Assembly (NCBI GenBank): GCA_035529315.1
Contig: DATKWZ010000039.1
Coordinates: 1-52,113, forward strand
Origin: Anaerolineae bacterium
Lineage (GTDB): Bacteria > Desulfobacterota > Desulfobacteria > Desulfobacterales > ETH-SRB1
DNA length: 52,113 nt
Reading direction: 5' to 3'
The notes beneath the pieces are model-generated. The model had not been told where the DNA came from. It made no database searches and was given only the letters and a program-made list of their open reading frames with translations. The translations under genes were made by a program, and so were the position numbers. Shown one piece after another: positions 34,953-44,643 of this stretch (position 1 is its first letter; each line of letters begins with the position of its first letter).

Positions 34953-37070
34953 TTGAAACGTTTTATTTTGTTTACGGCTGTTTTTTTCTGTGGTTTTTTG
35001 CTGGTTCTTTCATCGGTAAACAGAGCATCGGCCCAAAATGGAGATAAAGAGGTCTATAAGCTGGAAGAGGTTGTTGTAACCGCCACCCATAAAATGAAGA
35101 TGCTGGATACACCGATGAGTATTTCCATTATAACAGCCGGGGAACTGGAAGAAATGGGCGCGAAAAATATTGCTGAAGCCCTCAGAAAACTACCCGGTGT
35201 TATAGATGTAAGTGCTAAAGACGATGCCGTAGCCATACGCGGCATTCAGTCCTCCATGGCTGGAGGACCTGTAATACTTATTGATGGAGTTTCCCAGAAG
35301 ATAGGTGATTACAGGTTTGATCAGTTCAGTTTTATACCTGTCTCACAGGTCGAGCGGATTGAGGTCCTTCGTTCTGCCGGAATCACCTATGGCCCTGGTT
35401 CCGCACGGGGTGTTATCAATGTCATTACCAAAAAAAGCAAAAAAGCCAAGCCAATTAACCTTGATATTTCAGGAAGTTACGGTTCGTGGAACACTCATAA
35501 TGAATATGCAGGATCATCCGGCAAGGTGAATCAATGGGATTATTTTGTAAATGCCGCAAATTACAGCACTGACGGGTATAAAGAGGAAAAGCAAAACAGA
35601 ACCTCCGGCCTTTTGAAATTTGGCTGCAACCTGTCTGAACAAACCCGTCTTGGCATCAGCGGCAATATTCTAAAAAATCAACATGATACTGCATATGGTC
35701 TCTGGAAATATGATTATCAGCTGCAAAATTATCGGAGAGATATTCATTTCCCAAAAAGCGAAACAGACCAGAAGCTGATCTGGCATAATAAAACAGACCA
35801 GGATGTATCAATCTATGCCCTTGAGTTTTCCCATAAAGATTCTGAACTTTTTATGGATTCAGTACTCTCTTATACGAATTATAAGGAAACATATATAGAT
35901 AATCATGACCTTTTTACCTCGCCAAGCACTTCGCGTGGCGAAATCGATGATAAAGACCAGGACACATATACCTTCACAGTGTCAGGAGGCTATAATTTTG
36001 AGTTTGGAGATGTCGGTTATACTCCGACTATTGGTTTAAACGTAGAAAATATCGAATTTTGCCAGCGCAGAACATACCCTTTGGATCCAACCATAAGTAC
36101 TGCCGCATATGATTTTGATATTTATGAACAACAATACGGCCTGTTTTGGGATAATGACTTTCTTTTTGGGAAAAAATGGGGCTTGAAAATCGGGGCACGT
36201 GTGGATGAGGCAGAACTTAAATTTGAAGACAGAGTCCCGAATAAGGTTGACGTGGACGAGACTATGTATAGCTGGTCCGTGGCCCCTTCCTGCCACTTCA
36301 ACGACAAGGCTAACGTATATGTTTCTGCAGGAAAAAATTACTGGTTCCCGACACCGAGGTATTATGCCTGGGCAGCGGAAAAAGGCGGTAATGAGAATCG
36401 GCCGGAAGACCTGAAGCCTGAAGAGTCCCTGACATATGAAATCGGATACAAACATATGATCCACAGGGTTTTTAATATCAATCTCACCGGATTTTTTACA
36501 GAATATAAAGATAAATTTGCCGGTTATTACGAAGGCTCAATCTGGAAAGGGATGAAAAATACAGGTGAAGCGGAAATAAAAGGGGTTGAACTGGAAGCAG
36601 GTGGACGAGTGCTCCCCTGGTTCGGTTATCGTTTTTCCGGAACCTATCTCAATGCTGAATGGACAAAGGGAGAAATGCGTGTTTATGACCATCCGTCAAA
36701 TACGCTGGTTTTAAAGAATATTGAGGGATATGATATCATCCACATTCCCCAATACACGTATGTGGCCGGACTGGATTTTTATCCTCTGGAATGGCTTAAA
36801 TGCAGTATGGATATCAATTATTATGGGTCATATTACGTGGATTATCTAAACCGGATTAAATACCCATCAAAGGCTACTGTTGACGCCAACATGTCTTACA
36901 GTTTGAAAAATTGGAAGTTTTGGCTGCTCGGCAAAAACATCTTTGATGAAGAGATTGAAAATGTTCAGAACTCAACGGGCAAACTTACGGCGGCTAATGG
37001 TGAACCCAAGAACGCCTACTATGTCAAGGACGGAGCATATTTTGAAGCGGGCGTGAGTTATCATTTTTAG
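34953..37070 (+). CDS. TonB-dependent outer-membrane receptor (B12-regulated)
   Basis: 705 residues from a TTG start with AAAGGAGG before it. Signal peptide cleaved likely after ASA (about 27), TonB box EEVVVTA at 38-44, plug domain with IRGIQSSMAGGPVILIDGV and VERIEVLRSAG, then a 22-strand-type barrel of alternating aromatic strands ending in YHF (terminal aromatic F). The riboswitch suggests a cobamide, cobalt chelate or other tetrapyrrole ligand. By operon layout it corresponds to HmuR. Confidence 0.92.
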   Translation: MKRFILFTAVFFCGFLLVLSSVNRASAQNGDKEVYKLEEVVVTATHKMKMLDTPMSISIITAGELEEMGAKNIAEALRKLPGVIDVSAKDDAVAIRGIQSSMAGGPVILIDGVSQKIGDYRFDQFSFIPVSQVERIEVLRSAGITYGPGSARGVINVITKKSKKAKPINLDISGSYGSWNTHNEYAGSSGKVNQWDYFVNAANYSTDGYKEEKQNRTSGLLKFGCNLSEQTRLGISGNILKNQHDTAYGLWKYDYQLQNYRRDIHFPKSETDQKLIWHNKTDQDVSIYALEFSHKDSELFMDSVLSYTNYKETYIDNHDLFTSPSTSRGEIDDKDQDTYTFTVSGGYNFEFGDVGYTPTIGLNVENIEFCQRRTYPLDPTISTAAYDFDIYEQQYGLFWDNDFLFGKKWGLKIGARVDEAELKFEDRVPNKVDVDETMYSWSVAPSCHFNDKANVYVSAGKNYWFPTPRYYAWAAEKGGNENRPEDLKPEESLTYEIGYKHMIHRVFNINLTGFFTEYKDKFAGYYEGSIWKGMKNTGEAEIKGVELEAGGRVLPWFGYRFSGTYLNAEWTKGEMRVYDHPSNTLVLKNIEGYDIIHIPQYTYVAGLDFYPLEWLKCSMDINYYGSYYVDYLNRIKYPSKATVDANMSYSLKNWKFWLLGKNIFDEEIENVQNSTGKLTAANGEPKNAYYVKDGAYFEAGVSYHF

Positions 37071-37090
37071 GAAAGGGGAGGTCAATTTCA

Positions 37091-37840
37091 ATGTTAAAAC
37101 AACTATGGATAACCGGTATTCTGATCGCCTTTTCTGTTTTTGGGATAAAAGTGGGCTTGGGTCTGGGGGCTCAGATATACAACAGGACCGTGCCCCCTGG
37201 TAAAAAAGTCATTTTTCTTGTTGGATGCTTTTTTATCTATCTGATCCTTTTCTTTTGCCTGTATTATGTGATTACCCGTTTTAATTTATTAAATTATCTG
37301 GATCGGTTTGTAAATATGCTTCAATACGGCATGCTGCTTCATTTAGCAGTGGCTCTGGGGCTTCTTCTCTGGGGAGGCATGCTCCTTCAAAACCCTGCCG
37401 AAAATAAGCATCTTCCCCTTCGGGCCAGCTTGCTCCTGATTTTGCCCTGCCCGGTATGCGCAACGGTGATCCTGCTCAACCTCACCTTTGCCTATTCGCT
37501 TTTTACCTTATCACCGCTTTTAACCACGTTAACCCTTTTTGCCCTTTTCAGCAGCATAATTTTTGTTACATCTGCTATTATTTTCCCGTTTCGCCATAAA
37601 ATCGGTTCCGGGAATTCTTTTCTGGGCTTATCCATGGCTTTAGTTGCCCTTTACTTTCTTTTTACAGTTATCATCGCACCGATTTACCCGGAAATAAAGG
37701 CTGCGTTTACCATGGCCACTTCCAACAGCCCGGTAAGTCAGGTAGACCTTTTTTACACGGCTATTTTAGGAGTGATTGTCTTTATTCTTGGATGTGCCGG
37801 ATTCATAAAGACTTACATTGCAAAAGGAGGAATTAAGTGA
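37091..37840 (+). CDS. DUF2162-type polytopic membrane protein
   Basis: 249 residues, about seven hydrophobic segments, and a PCPVC motif at 119-123 inside or next to a membrane segment, which could bind metal or carry a redox pair. I recall DUF2162 proteins beside MotA-like, DUF2149 and CobN-like genes in anaerobes, the set called HmuT/U/V/S in haem operons. Overlaps the next start by four bases. Confidence 0.75.
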   Translation: MLKQLWITGILIAFSVFGIKVGLGLGAQIYNRTVPPGKKVIFLVGCFFIYLILFFCLYYVITRFNLLNYLDRFVNMLQYGMLLHLAVALGLLLWGGMLLQNPAENKHLPLRASLLLILPCPVCATVILLNLTFAYSLFTLSPLLTTLTLFALFSSIIFVTSAIIFPFRHKIGSGNSFLGLSMALVALYFLFTVIIAPIYPEIKAAFTMATSNSPVSQVDLFYTAILGVIVFILGCAGFIKTYIAKGGIK

Positions 37841-38487
37841 ATATCTTTCCCGCGTTTCAAACTATCCTGTACACAATTTCAACCGCCCTGCTCTATCCGG
37901 TGGTGATCATGCTCATTTTTCTGTGTCTTTGGCTGATTGTGTATGCTGGAGGATTTCTGGCTGAACTGGTAAAACGGAAACGTTTTCGTTCCGATAAGCA
38001 CCTGGCGAATTTTTTGGAGGATATTAAAAAAGCAGAACGTTTACCTCCTGAACTATCCGAAAATCTACCTCTTCACGTTACAAGCTATGCAAATGAACTA
38101 AACAATATTGTCCATGGTGGTATTCTGTTCCGTGATGAAAAAGTTGAAGATCTGAATCAACGGAAGGAACATTCACTTACAAGGGAGGTTGATAAGATAC
38201 GTCTTATCGTACGCATAGGGCCGAGTCTGGGTCTTATGGGAACATTGATTCCTATGGGCACCGGCCTGGCCGGATTAACTCAGGGGAATATGGCCCAGCT
38301 TTCATCCAGCCTTATTCTGGCCTTTACTACAACTGTTGTGGGCTTGGCTCTTGGAATTACGGCCCATTTATTTTCAGTTGTCAAAGAACGCTGGGTTATC
38401 GAAGATATGCGCTACATAAACCTGATAACAGAAGCTATGACTAAAAATATTAAGGACTATCCGGATAATGAAATACCTGAAAAATAG
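37837..38487 (+). CDS. MotA/TolQ/ExbB-family proton channel protein
   Basis: 216 residues, hydrophobic segments near 15-40, 125-145 and 158-185, with the family motif IRLIVRIGPSLGLMGTLIPMG and SSSLILAFTTTVVGLALG. Not a close copy of the ExbB at 43604. With the DUF2149 protein it would form a pmf-driven motor for the CobN-like protein or receptor. Confidence 0.88.
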   Translation: MNIFPAFQTILYTISTALLYPVVIMLIFLCLWLIVYAGGFLAELVKRKRFRSDKHLANFLEDIKKAERLPPELSENLPLHVTSYANELNNIVHGGILFRDEKVEDLNQRKEHSLTREVDKIRLIVRIGPSLGLMGTLIPMGTGLAGLTQGNMAQLSSSLILAFTTTVVGLALGITAHLFSVVKERWVIEDMRYINLITEAMTKNIKDYPDNEIPEK

Positions 38488-38812
38488 CCGCCTGGGACGT
38501 TTGGGAAAAGCAAAACAGGAAGATCCTTTGCTCGGTGTAGCGAATCTTTTTGACGTGGCGCTTGTCTTTATTGTGGCGCTCCTTCTTTCCCTCATGGCAA
38601 CTTACCAGATTTTGGATTTCTTCTCTGAAACGAGCGAAATAACTATTATAAAGAAGAATGAAGACGGACAAATGGAAATTATTACCAAAAAAGGCAAAGA
38701 GATTAAGGTGGAAAAAGTAACCGACAGGAAAATCGGCGGAGAAGAAGGAACCAAACTAGGGACGGCTTATCAACTAAAGAATGGGAGGATGATTTATGTG
38801 CCGGAAGAGTGA
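38468..38812 (+). CDS. DUF2149 protein, ExbD-like single-span partner
   Basis: 114 residues: short cytosolic N-terminus, one membrane span at about 27-48 (NLFDVALVFIVALLLSLMAT, with an aspartate at the start, as in ExbD/MotB), and a periplasmic domain with IITKKGKEIKVEK and TAYQLKNGRMIYVP. Overlaps the channel gene by 20 bases and the CobN-like gene by 17, indicating tight coupling. Confidence 0.8.
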   Translation: MKYLKNSRLGRLGKAKQEDPLLGVANLFDVALVFIVALLLSLMATYQILDFFSETSEITIIKKNEDGQMEIITKKGKEIKVEKVTDRKIGGEEGTKLGTAYQLKNGRMIYVPEE

Positions 38813-41800
38813 GCTTATAAATCAGAGGTTGGAAGTCAGAGGCCTGAAGCGAAAAAACAGGCTGCTATGGACATGTATAATTGTCCTCTGTCTATGTATT
38901 TCGCTATCTTTTCAGGCGATTGCGCAGGACAAAGAGAAAATTACCCTGCTTGTAGGCGCATCCAATTCCTGCAAGGTAAGCGATGCTATTTCCGATGTAG
39001 TTAAAATCCCTGAAGCAGCCGGTAGTTATGACTTTTATTTTTATACCAATAAGGATTTAGAAGAGGGAAAGATCGACCCAAAGATTATTGCCCAATCCAG
39101 GATTCTCGTTGTTGATGATATGCATCGAAAATTGGCGGATTATTCCCTGAAAAATGCGGATTTCGAAAAAACAAAGGTTTACGGCCTCTGCGGCGCAGCA
39201 AAAGAACCGGGAAAAATCATCTCTGACCCCAAAGTAAAACAATATTATAATCCTGCAACAAGCAAAAATATCAGGAATCTCCTCCTTTTTCTTCTTAATC
39301 GTGATTGCGGTCTTGATATTAACTACGAAGAACCAAAGACTTTGCCTGAAACAGGTATCTTTCATCCGGAAAGTGATAGAATCTTTACGAGATTTGAAGA
39401 ATATCTTTCCTGGTATAAAGAAAAAGGGTTCTATAAAAAAGATGGTTTCTGGGTAGGAATACCTGATTTATCTTCTTATGCTTTTCCTGGGGAAACAGGA
39501 GAAATCGTAAGTTCCCTTATTCGCGATCTGGAAAAATATAATATTAATGTCCTTCCTGTTTATTCCCGTCCATCACATCTTGCCCTAAAAAAATTCTTTT
39601 TTGATGAAAATGGAAACAGCCGGGTTGATATCATCTGCGCCTTTTCCTTTAAGTTCTCATCCGTTGATAATGAGAATACAATAAACAATTTAATGAAATT
39701 GGGAGTTCCCCTTTTAAACGTCATTAGAATACCATATCAAACTATTCCCGAATGGAAAGAATCCACCCAGGGTCTGGGACCGATGGTAATTTCGTATGCA
39801 ATATGCTTCCCTGAATTTAATGGACTGATAGAACCTTCTGTTTTAGGTGGAAAACTGGATCTGAAAGATGAACGCACCGGCAAAGAGGCTTACGTGCATA
39901 AGCCTATCGCAGAAAACATTGAATTTTTCGTTAAACGAATAAAAGCCTGGAGGAACCTTCAGACAAAAGCAAACAAAGACAAGAAGATTGCTATTATTTA
40001 TTACAACCATACCCCAGGCAAGCAGAATGTAGGGGCAACTTATCTTAATGTCTTTAGAAGTTTAGAGGTTCTTTTAAAAAGAATGAAAGAAGATGGTTAT
40101 GCCATTAATGGAGAGCTTCCTTCAGAAGAAGACATTAAAAATCTTGTTTTAAAAAGCGGTCGTAATATCGGCTCCTGGGCTCCAGGGGAACTCGATGAAT
40201 TGGTCGGGACCAAAAGGGTTGTCCGGCTACCTGTCTCTGAATATTTGCAATGGTGTAAAGAGATAAATGGGGACTACAGGAAGAAATTAGAAGCCGAATG
40301 GAACAATGTAGAAGATTCAAAAATTATGATTAAGAATAAAGAGATTATTATTCCTTGCATAGACTTAGGCAATGTCATCCTTCTTCCCCAGCCATCAAGG
40401 GGTTGGTGTGACGACCCGATAAAACTATATCATTCCACCCAGCTCTGGCCTCATCATCAATACACTGCCTTTTATCTCTGGCTGAAAAAGAAGTTTGGAG
40501 CAGATGCCATTATTCATCTCGGCACACACGGCACCCATGAATGGCTTCCCGGTAAACAGGCCGGCTTAAGCCAATCCTGCCCTCCCGAAGTTCTTATCCA
40601 GGACATGCCTAATCTTTATCCCTATATCATGGATGACACAGGAGAAGGAATACAGGCTAAACGCCGAGGAAGAGGAGTAATTATTGATTATCTTATTCCG
40701 GCAATGAAAAAGGCAGGGGCTTACGAAGAATATGGTGATTTAGCCGGCCTTATTGGTGAATATAACGATGCTCTTACTAAAGACAAGACCTTAGCCGGGG
40801 AAAAATTGAAGAGGATTGAAGTACTGGTGACAAAATTAGGCATTGATAAAGACCTTCTTCTCAAGGAGATAGACGAAGAGGCGGTTGAGGAAATTGAACA
40901 CTATCTTATTGAACTGCAGGAAAATAATATTCCCTACGGACTTCACACGTTTGGAATTTCGCCTGAAGGCGAGGCAATGGCGGAGTTTGGCCGGATAATT
41001 AAAGAAAGAAATAAAGACCTTGCTTTGAACGAAATTAAGAAAAAACTGGGTCTCTGCTCTTTAGAGATAGAGAGACTCATTGCCGGTCTTGAGGGGAAAT
41101 ATATTCCTCCAGGTGAAGGCAACGATCCTTTGAGAAATCCCGAGGCTATCCCTACAGGGAAAAACTTTTACGGTTTTGACCCGAAAAAGGTCCCTTCAAG
41201 GGACGCTTACAGCTTAGGGAAAAAGATGGCCGAGGGTATGATAGAAAAATATCTTAAGGAGAAAGGAGAGTATCCGGACAAAATCGGACTCATCCTCTGG
41301 AGCATAGAGTTGCAGCGGAATGAAGGGACGCAGGTAGGGACAGCTCTTTACCTTTTAGGGATGAAGCCTGTCTGGGATAAAAATGATAAAGTAATCGGGG
41401 TTGAGCCTATCCCTGGAGCTATACTTAAGCGGCCCAGGATAGATATTCATATTCAGGCTTCCGGACTTTTTAGAGACTGCTTTCCCAATGTTATTTTGCT
41501 TCTGGATGAGGCTGTGCGTCAGGCTTCCCAGCTCAAGGATGTGGAGAATTTTATCGCCGGACATAGCTTGAAGATAAAAGACTATCTTCTGAACAAAGGA
41601 TATAACGAAGAAGAGGCGGAAAACTTAAGCAAAATAAGAGTTTTTGCTCCCAAACCAGGCAGCTATGGAACAACGGTGGAGGACCTTATTTCAAGCAGTG
41701 GATTATGGGAAAGCGATGATGAAGTTGCCGATGTCTTTATCAATTTTGTTTCTTTTGGATATGGCAAAGGTGTTTGGGGAAAACCCCTTAAATCTGCGTA

Positions 41801-42737
41801 TAATAAAAATCTGGGGGATATTAAGATTACAATGCACACCAGGTCCAGTAACCTTTTCAGGAATATGGACACCGATGATGTGTTTGCATGTTTAGGAGGC
41901 CTTTCCCTGGCTGTAAAAAAGATAAGCGGCGAATATCCTGATGTTCTCATTTCCAGGCAGGAAGACAGAAAAAATCCCCATATAGAGGATATTGAAAAAG
42001 CCCTGGGAGAAGAGCTGCGCGCCCGTTATTTAAATCCTGAATGGATCGAAGGGATGAAAAAAGAAGGGTATGCAGGAGCCCGGGAGATGGATAAATTTGT
42101 GGAACATCTGTGGGGTTTTCAGGTCACAACTCCTTTTGCTGTTGATAAGACCAAGTGGGAACAGGTCTATGAGGTCTACATAAAAGATAAATACGGCCTT
42201 GACTTAAAAGAGTTTTTTGACAAAAACAACCCATGGGCCCTGCAATCCATATCGGCCCGGATGCTGGAAGCCGATCGTAAAAAATACTGGAAGGCCCCTG
42301 AAGAGATGAAGAAAAAACTGGCCCGAACCTATGCCATGAACGTAATCGAAAAAGGCGTTGCCTGCTGCGAGCATACATGCAACAATCCGATGCTCCAGCA
42401 GTTCGTTGCCAATATCATTTCATTATATGGCCTGCTTACCCCCCAGCAGTTAGACCAGTTCAAAACGGTAATTGCAAAAGCAACCGGCATGACCCAGGAA
42501 GAAAATGAAGCTAAGAGCAAAAAGACCAGGGAGAGTTTGAAAAAGACTATCGAGGAAATTCAAAAGGAAGAGAGCGTAAAAGCCAAAACAAAAGGGAAAA
42601 AGATTGAAGGTTTTGAGATGGTTGAAGAAAAACCGGAAGATACAAAAATAACCGCCTCCGGTTCGTCATGGGTAGTTATGGCCATTGTCATTGGCCTCCT
42701 GAGCCTTTTGGTCATCGGGTGGAGAAGAAAAATATAA
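38796..42737 (+). CDS. Exported, membrane-anchored CobN/HmuS-like chelatase
   Basis: 1313 residues. CobN-family core with HLGTHGTHEWLPGKQ around residue 574, KPGSYGTTVEDLI and HTRSSNLFRNMDTDDVFACLGGL. Unlike cytosolic CobN it has a signal peptide (h-region about 25-41, cleavage near AIA-QD at 44) and a C-terminal span (about 1290-1309) with RRKI after it. So the catalytic body is outside the cytosol. No cobS/cobT in the window. A CCEHTCNNP motif lies near 1190. HmuS relatives remove metal from haem; here B12 control suggests cobalt or corrinoid chemistry. ATG 38796 has GGGAGG before it. Confidence 0.87.
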   Translation: MCRKSELINQRLEVRGLKRKNRLLWTCIIVLCLCISLSFQAIAQDKEKITLLVGASNSCKVSDAISDVVKIPEAAGSYDFYFYTNKDLEEGKIDPKIIAQSRILVVDDMHRKLADYSLKNADFEKTKVYGLCGAAKEPGKIISDPKVKQYYNPATSKNIRNLLLFLLNRDCGLDINYEEPKTLPETGIFHPESDRIFTRFEEYLSWYKEKGFYKKDGFWVGIPDLSSYAFPGETGEIVSSLIRDLEKYNINVLPVYSRPSHLALKKFFFDENGNSRVDIICAFSFKFSSVDNENTINNLMKLGVPLLNVIRIPYQTIPEWKESTQGLGPMVISYAICFPEFNGLIEPSVLGGKLDLKDERTGKEAYVHKPIAENIEFFVKRIKAWRNLQTKANKDKKIAIIYYNHTPGKQNVGATYLNVFRSLEVLLKRMKEDGYAINGELPSEEDIKNLVLKSGRNIGSWAPGELDELVGTKRVVRLPVSEYLQWCKEINGDYRKKLEAEWNNVEDSKIMIKNKEIIIPCIDLGNVILLPQPSRGWCDDPIKLYHSTQLWPHHQYTAFYLWLKKKFGADAIIHLGTHGTHEWLPGKQAGLSQSCPPEVLIQDMPNLYPYIMDDTGEGIQAKRRGRGVIIDYLIPAMKKAGAYEEYGDLAGLIGEYNDALTKDKTLAGEKLKRIEVLVTKLGIDKDLLLKEIDEEAVEEIEHYLIELQENNIPYGLHTFGISPEGEAMAEFGRIIKERNKDLALNEIKKKLGLCSLEIERLIAGLEGKYIPPGEGNDPLRNPEAIPTGKNFYGFDPKKVPSRDAYSLGKKMAEGMIEKYLKEKGEYPDKIGLILWSIELQRNEGTQVGTALYLLGMKPVWDKNDKVIGVEPIPGAILKRPRIDIHIQASGLFRDCFPNVILLLDEAVRQASQLKDVENFIAGHSLKIKDYLLNKGYNEEEAENLSKIRVFAPKPGSYGTTVEDLISSSGLWESDDEVADVFINFVSFGYGKGVWGKPLKSAYNKNLGDIKITMHTRSSNLFRNMDTDDVFACLGGLSLAVKKISGEYPDVLISRQEDRKNPHIEDIEKALGEELRARYLNPEWIEGMKKEGYAGAREMDKFVEHLWGFQVTTPFAVDKTKWEQVYEVYIKDKYGLDLKEFFDKNNPWALQSISARMLEADRKKYWKAPEEMKKKLARTYAMNVIEKGVACCEHTCNNPMLQQFVANIISLYGLLTPQQLDQFKTVIAKATGMTQEENEAKSKKTRESLKKTIEEIQKEESVKAKTKGKKIEGFEMVEEKPEDTKITASGSSWVVMAIVIGLLSLLVIGWRRKI

Positions 42738-42738
42738 A

Positions 42739-43542
42739 ATGGATACATCGAAAACACCCATTGTTTTAACCGCCTTCGGCACCACCACAAGGGCGATGGA
42801 TACCTATAATTATATGGACAAGATTATCAGAGAAAGATTTTCTAATCATAAAATAGAATGGGCCTATTCATCAAGGATGGTCAGGGATTTCAGCAAAAAA
42901 AGAGAAAAAATCTATTTAAAGAGCCCTCAGCAGGTTTTGTCCGATCTTGTCGCTGAAGGTTATCCCTGGGCCGTTGTCCAGTCGATTCATCTTGTCTGCG
43001 GAAATGAGTTTGATCGTCTTGTTGAAGAAATTCAGCATGTACCGATTCGTACGTCAGTAGGACTTCCCCTTCTGCACAGTCCCAAAGATTATGATAGAGT
43101 AGCTGCCGGCATCGTTGATTTGCTGCCGGAATTGAAAGAAGAATGTGTCATCATTGTAGGTCATGGAACCGATCATCCTATGTGGGCGGCCTATATTGCT
43201 TTTGAACACAAGCTTCAGGTGCGGTATGGTCCTGACATCCATGTCGGGATGATCGAAAATGAAGACTCCTGCGAGCGGATTGTTCAGGCGGTTAGGGAAA
43301 GCGGGAAAAGGAAAGCTCTTTTAATACCTTTTATGCTTGTGGCCGGCGTCCATTTCAAGGAGGATCTTGTTGGAAACGGCGAAGATTCATGGAAAAACAG
43401 GATTGAAAGGGAGGGGATTGAGGTGCGAGCCATTGATAAGGGACTTGGTTTTCATCGGCCGATTGTCGAGATTTTTATGGATCATATCAAGGATGCCCTC
43501 GATGCCATTCCAAACACAGCCTCCTCAAGTTTCGCATCCTGA
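42739..43542 (+). CDS. cbiK: Cytosolic sirohydrochlorin cobaltochelatase (CbiKc type)
   Basis: 267 residues, no signal peptide. Likely ligands H142 (GHGTDHPMW), E173 (GMIENED) and H205 (VAGVHFKEDLVGNGEDSW) align with the periplasmic copy at 18207. Starts one base after the CobN-like stop, in the riboswitch 2 operon. This copy is the better candidate for making cobalt-sirohydrochlorin for CbiL. Confidence 0.92.
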   Translation: MDTSKTPIVLTAFGTTTRAMDTYNYMDKIIRERFSNHKIEWAYSSRMVRDFSKKREKIYLKSPQQVLSDLVAEGYPWAVVQSIHLVCGNEFDRLVEEIQHVPIRTSVGLPLLHSPKDYDRVAAGIVDLLPELKEECVIIVGHGTDHPMWAAYIAFEHKLQVRYGPDIHVGMIENEDSCERIVQAVRESGKRKALLIPFMLVAGVHFKEDLVGNGEDSWKNRIEREGIEVRAIDKGLGFHRPIVEIFMDHIKDALDAIPNTASSSFAS

Positions 43543-43603
43543 ATTTACTGTAAATTACTTTCTATAAATCCCTGAACCATGGACACTATTGATTGGAGGA
43601 ATA

Positions 43604-44236
43604 ATGCTGGAGATATTCATTAAGGGCGGGCCGGTAATGTATCCGCTTTTAGCCTGTTCGATTCTTGTTCTTACTGTAATAATAGAAAGGTCTTTATTCT
43701 GGATAAGTGTAAATATGCATCGCGATTATTCTATTATAGATGAGGTCCTTGAACTATGCAGAGCAGGAGATTGGGAGTCGGTGAGAATAAAGACAAAAGG
43801 ATCAAAGGATTTTATTATCAAAATACTTGTAACAGGCATTGTTCACAGAGAATTTTCAATGACCAAGGCCATGGAGTCGGCGGCAGCAGAAGAGATCAGG
43901 AGGTTGCGTCGATATATGGGCGTGCTGGATACCATGATTACCGTTGCGCCTCTGCTCGGTATTTTCGGAACAGTTATCGGTATTATAATGTCATTCGAGG
44001 CGCTGGGCTCAGCCGGAATAGAACATCCTCAGGCTGTTACCGCAGGAATAGCGCAGGCTCTTATAACCACAGCAACCGGACTTGGGATAGCTATTCTGTC
44101 TGTATTTCCATATAATTTTTTCAATTCCCGTATTGAGAAGGCTGCCCTTAACATAGAAAAATACGCTACAAGCCTTGAAATAGTCTATGAGAAATTAATC
44201 CAGCCTTCCACAACACAAAAGGAGAATAATGCATGA
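43604..44236 (+). CDS. exbB: Biopolymer transport protein ExbB
   Basis: 210 residues; three membrane spans near 13-32, 110-135 and 150-175, with the motif LDTMITVAPLLGIFGTVIGII. GGAGGA precedes ATG 43604 (a TTG at 43589 is also open). Forms with ExbD the motor powering TonB. Its 5' end and leader are duplicated at 34509-34627. Confidence 0.93.
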   Translation: MLEIFIKGGPVMYPLLACSILVLTVIIERSLFWISVNMHRDYSIIDEVLELCRAGDWESVRIKTKGSKDFIIKILVTGIVHREFSMTKAMESAAAEEIRRLRRYMGVLDTMITVAPLLGIFGTVIGIIMSFEALGSAGIEHPQAVTAGIAQALITTATGLGIAILSVFPYNFFNSRIEKAALNIEKYATSLEIVYEKLIQPSTTQKENNA

Positions 44237-44643
44237 AGCTCAACCTGAACGCACACAAAAGTGTACGTATTGAAATGCTTCCTTTGATTGACGTTGTTTT
44301 CCTTCTTCTAGTGTTTTTTATATATGCGATGCTTTCAATGGCTGTGCATCGCGGATTGCCGATTTTGCTGCCTGATTCTTCCACGGCAGAAATCGAAAAA
44401 AAGTCGGCATTATCCGTAACGGTGAAAACAGATGCAACGATTTATGTTGATGAAAAACTGATTTCCATTGAGAACCTGGCTGCTTTTTTAAAGAAAAAGG
44501 CTGAAATTGATAAGGATACCGGTATTCTCCTTTTTGTTGAAAAGACCCTTTCATATCAGAAATTATTCCGAGTTTTAGACCAGATAAGAATAGCGGGCCT
44601 GAACCGGATTTCTCTTCAAGCGGAGGCTGAACAGCAGCCGTGA
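44233..44643 (+). CDS. exbD: Biopolymer transport protein ExbD
   Basis: 136 residues, one span (about 16-38) with the proton-carrying aspartate D20 in LPLIDVVFLLLVFF, and a periplasmic domain. Overlaps exbB and tonB by four bases each. Confidence 0.93.
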   Translation: MKLNLNAHKSVRIEMLPLIDVVFLLLVFFIYAMLSMAVHRGLPILLPDSSTAEIEKKSALSVTVKTDATIYVDEKLISIENLAAFLKKKAEIDKDTGILLFVEKTLSYQKLFRVLDQIRIAGLNRISLQAEAEQQP

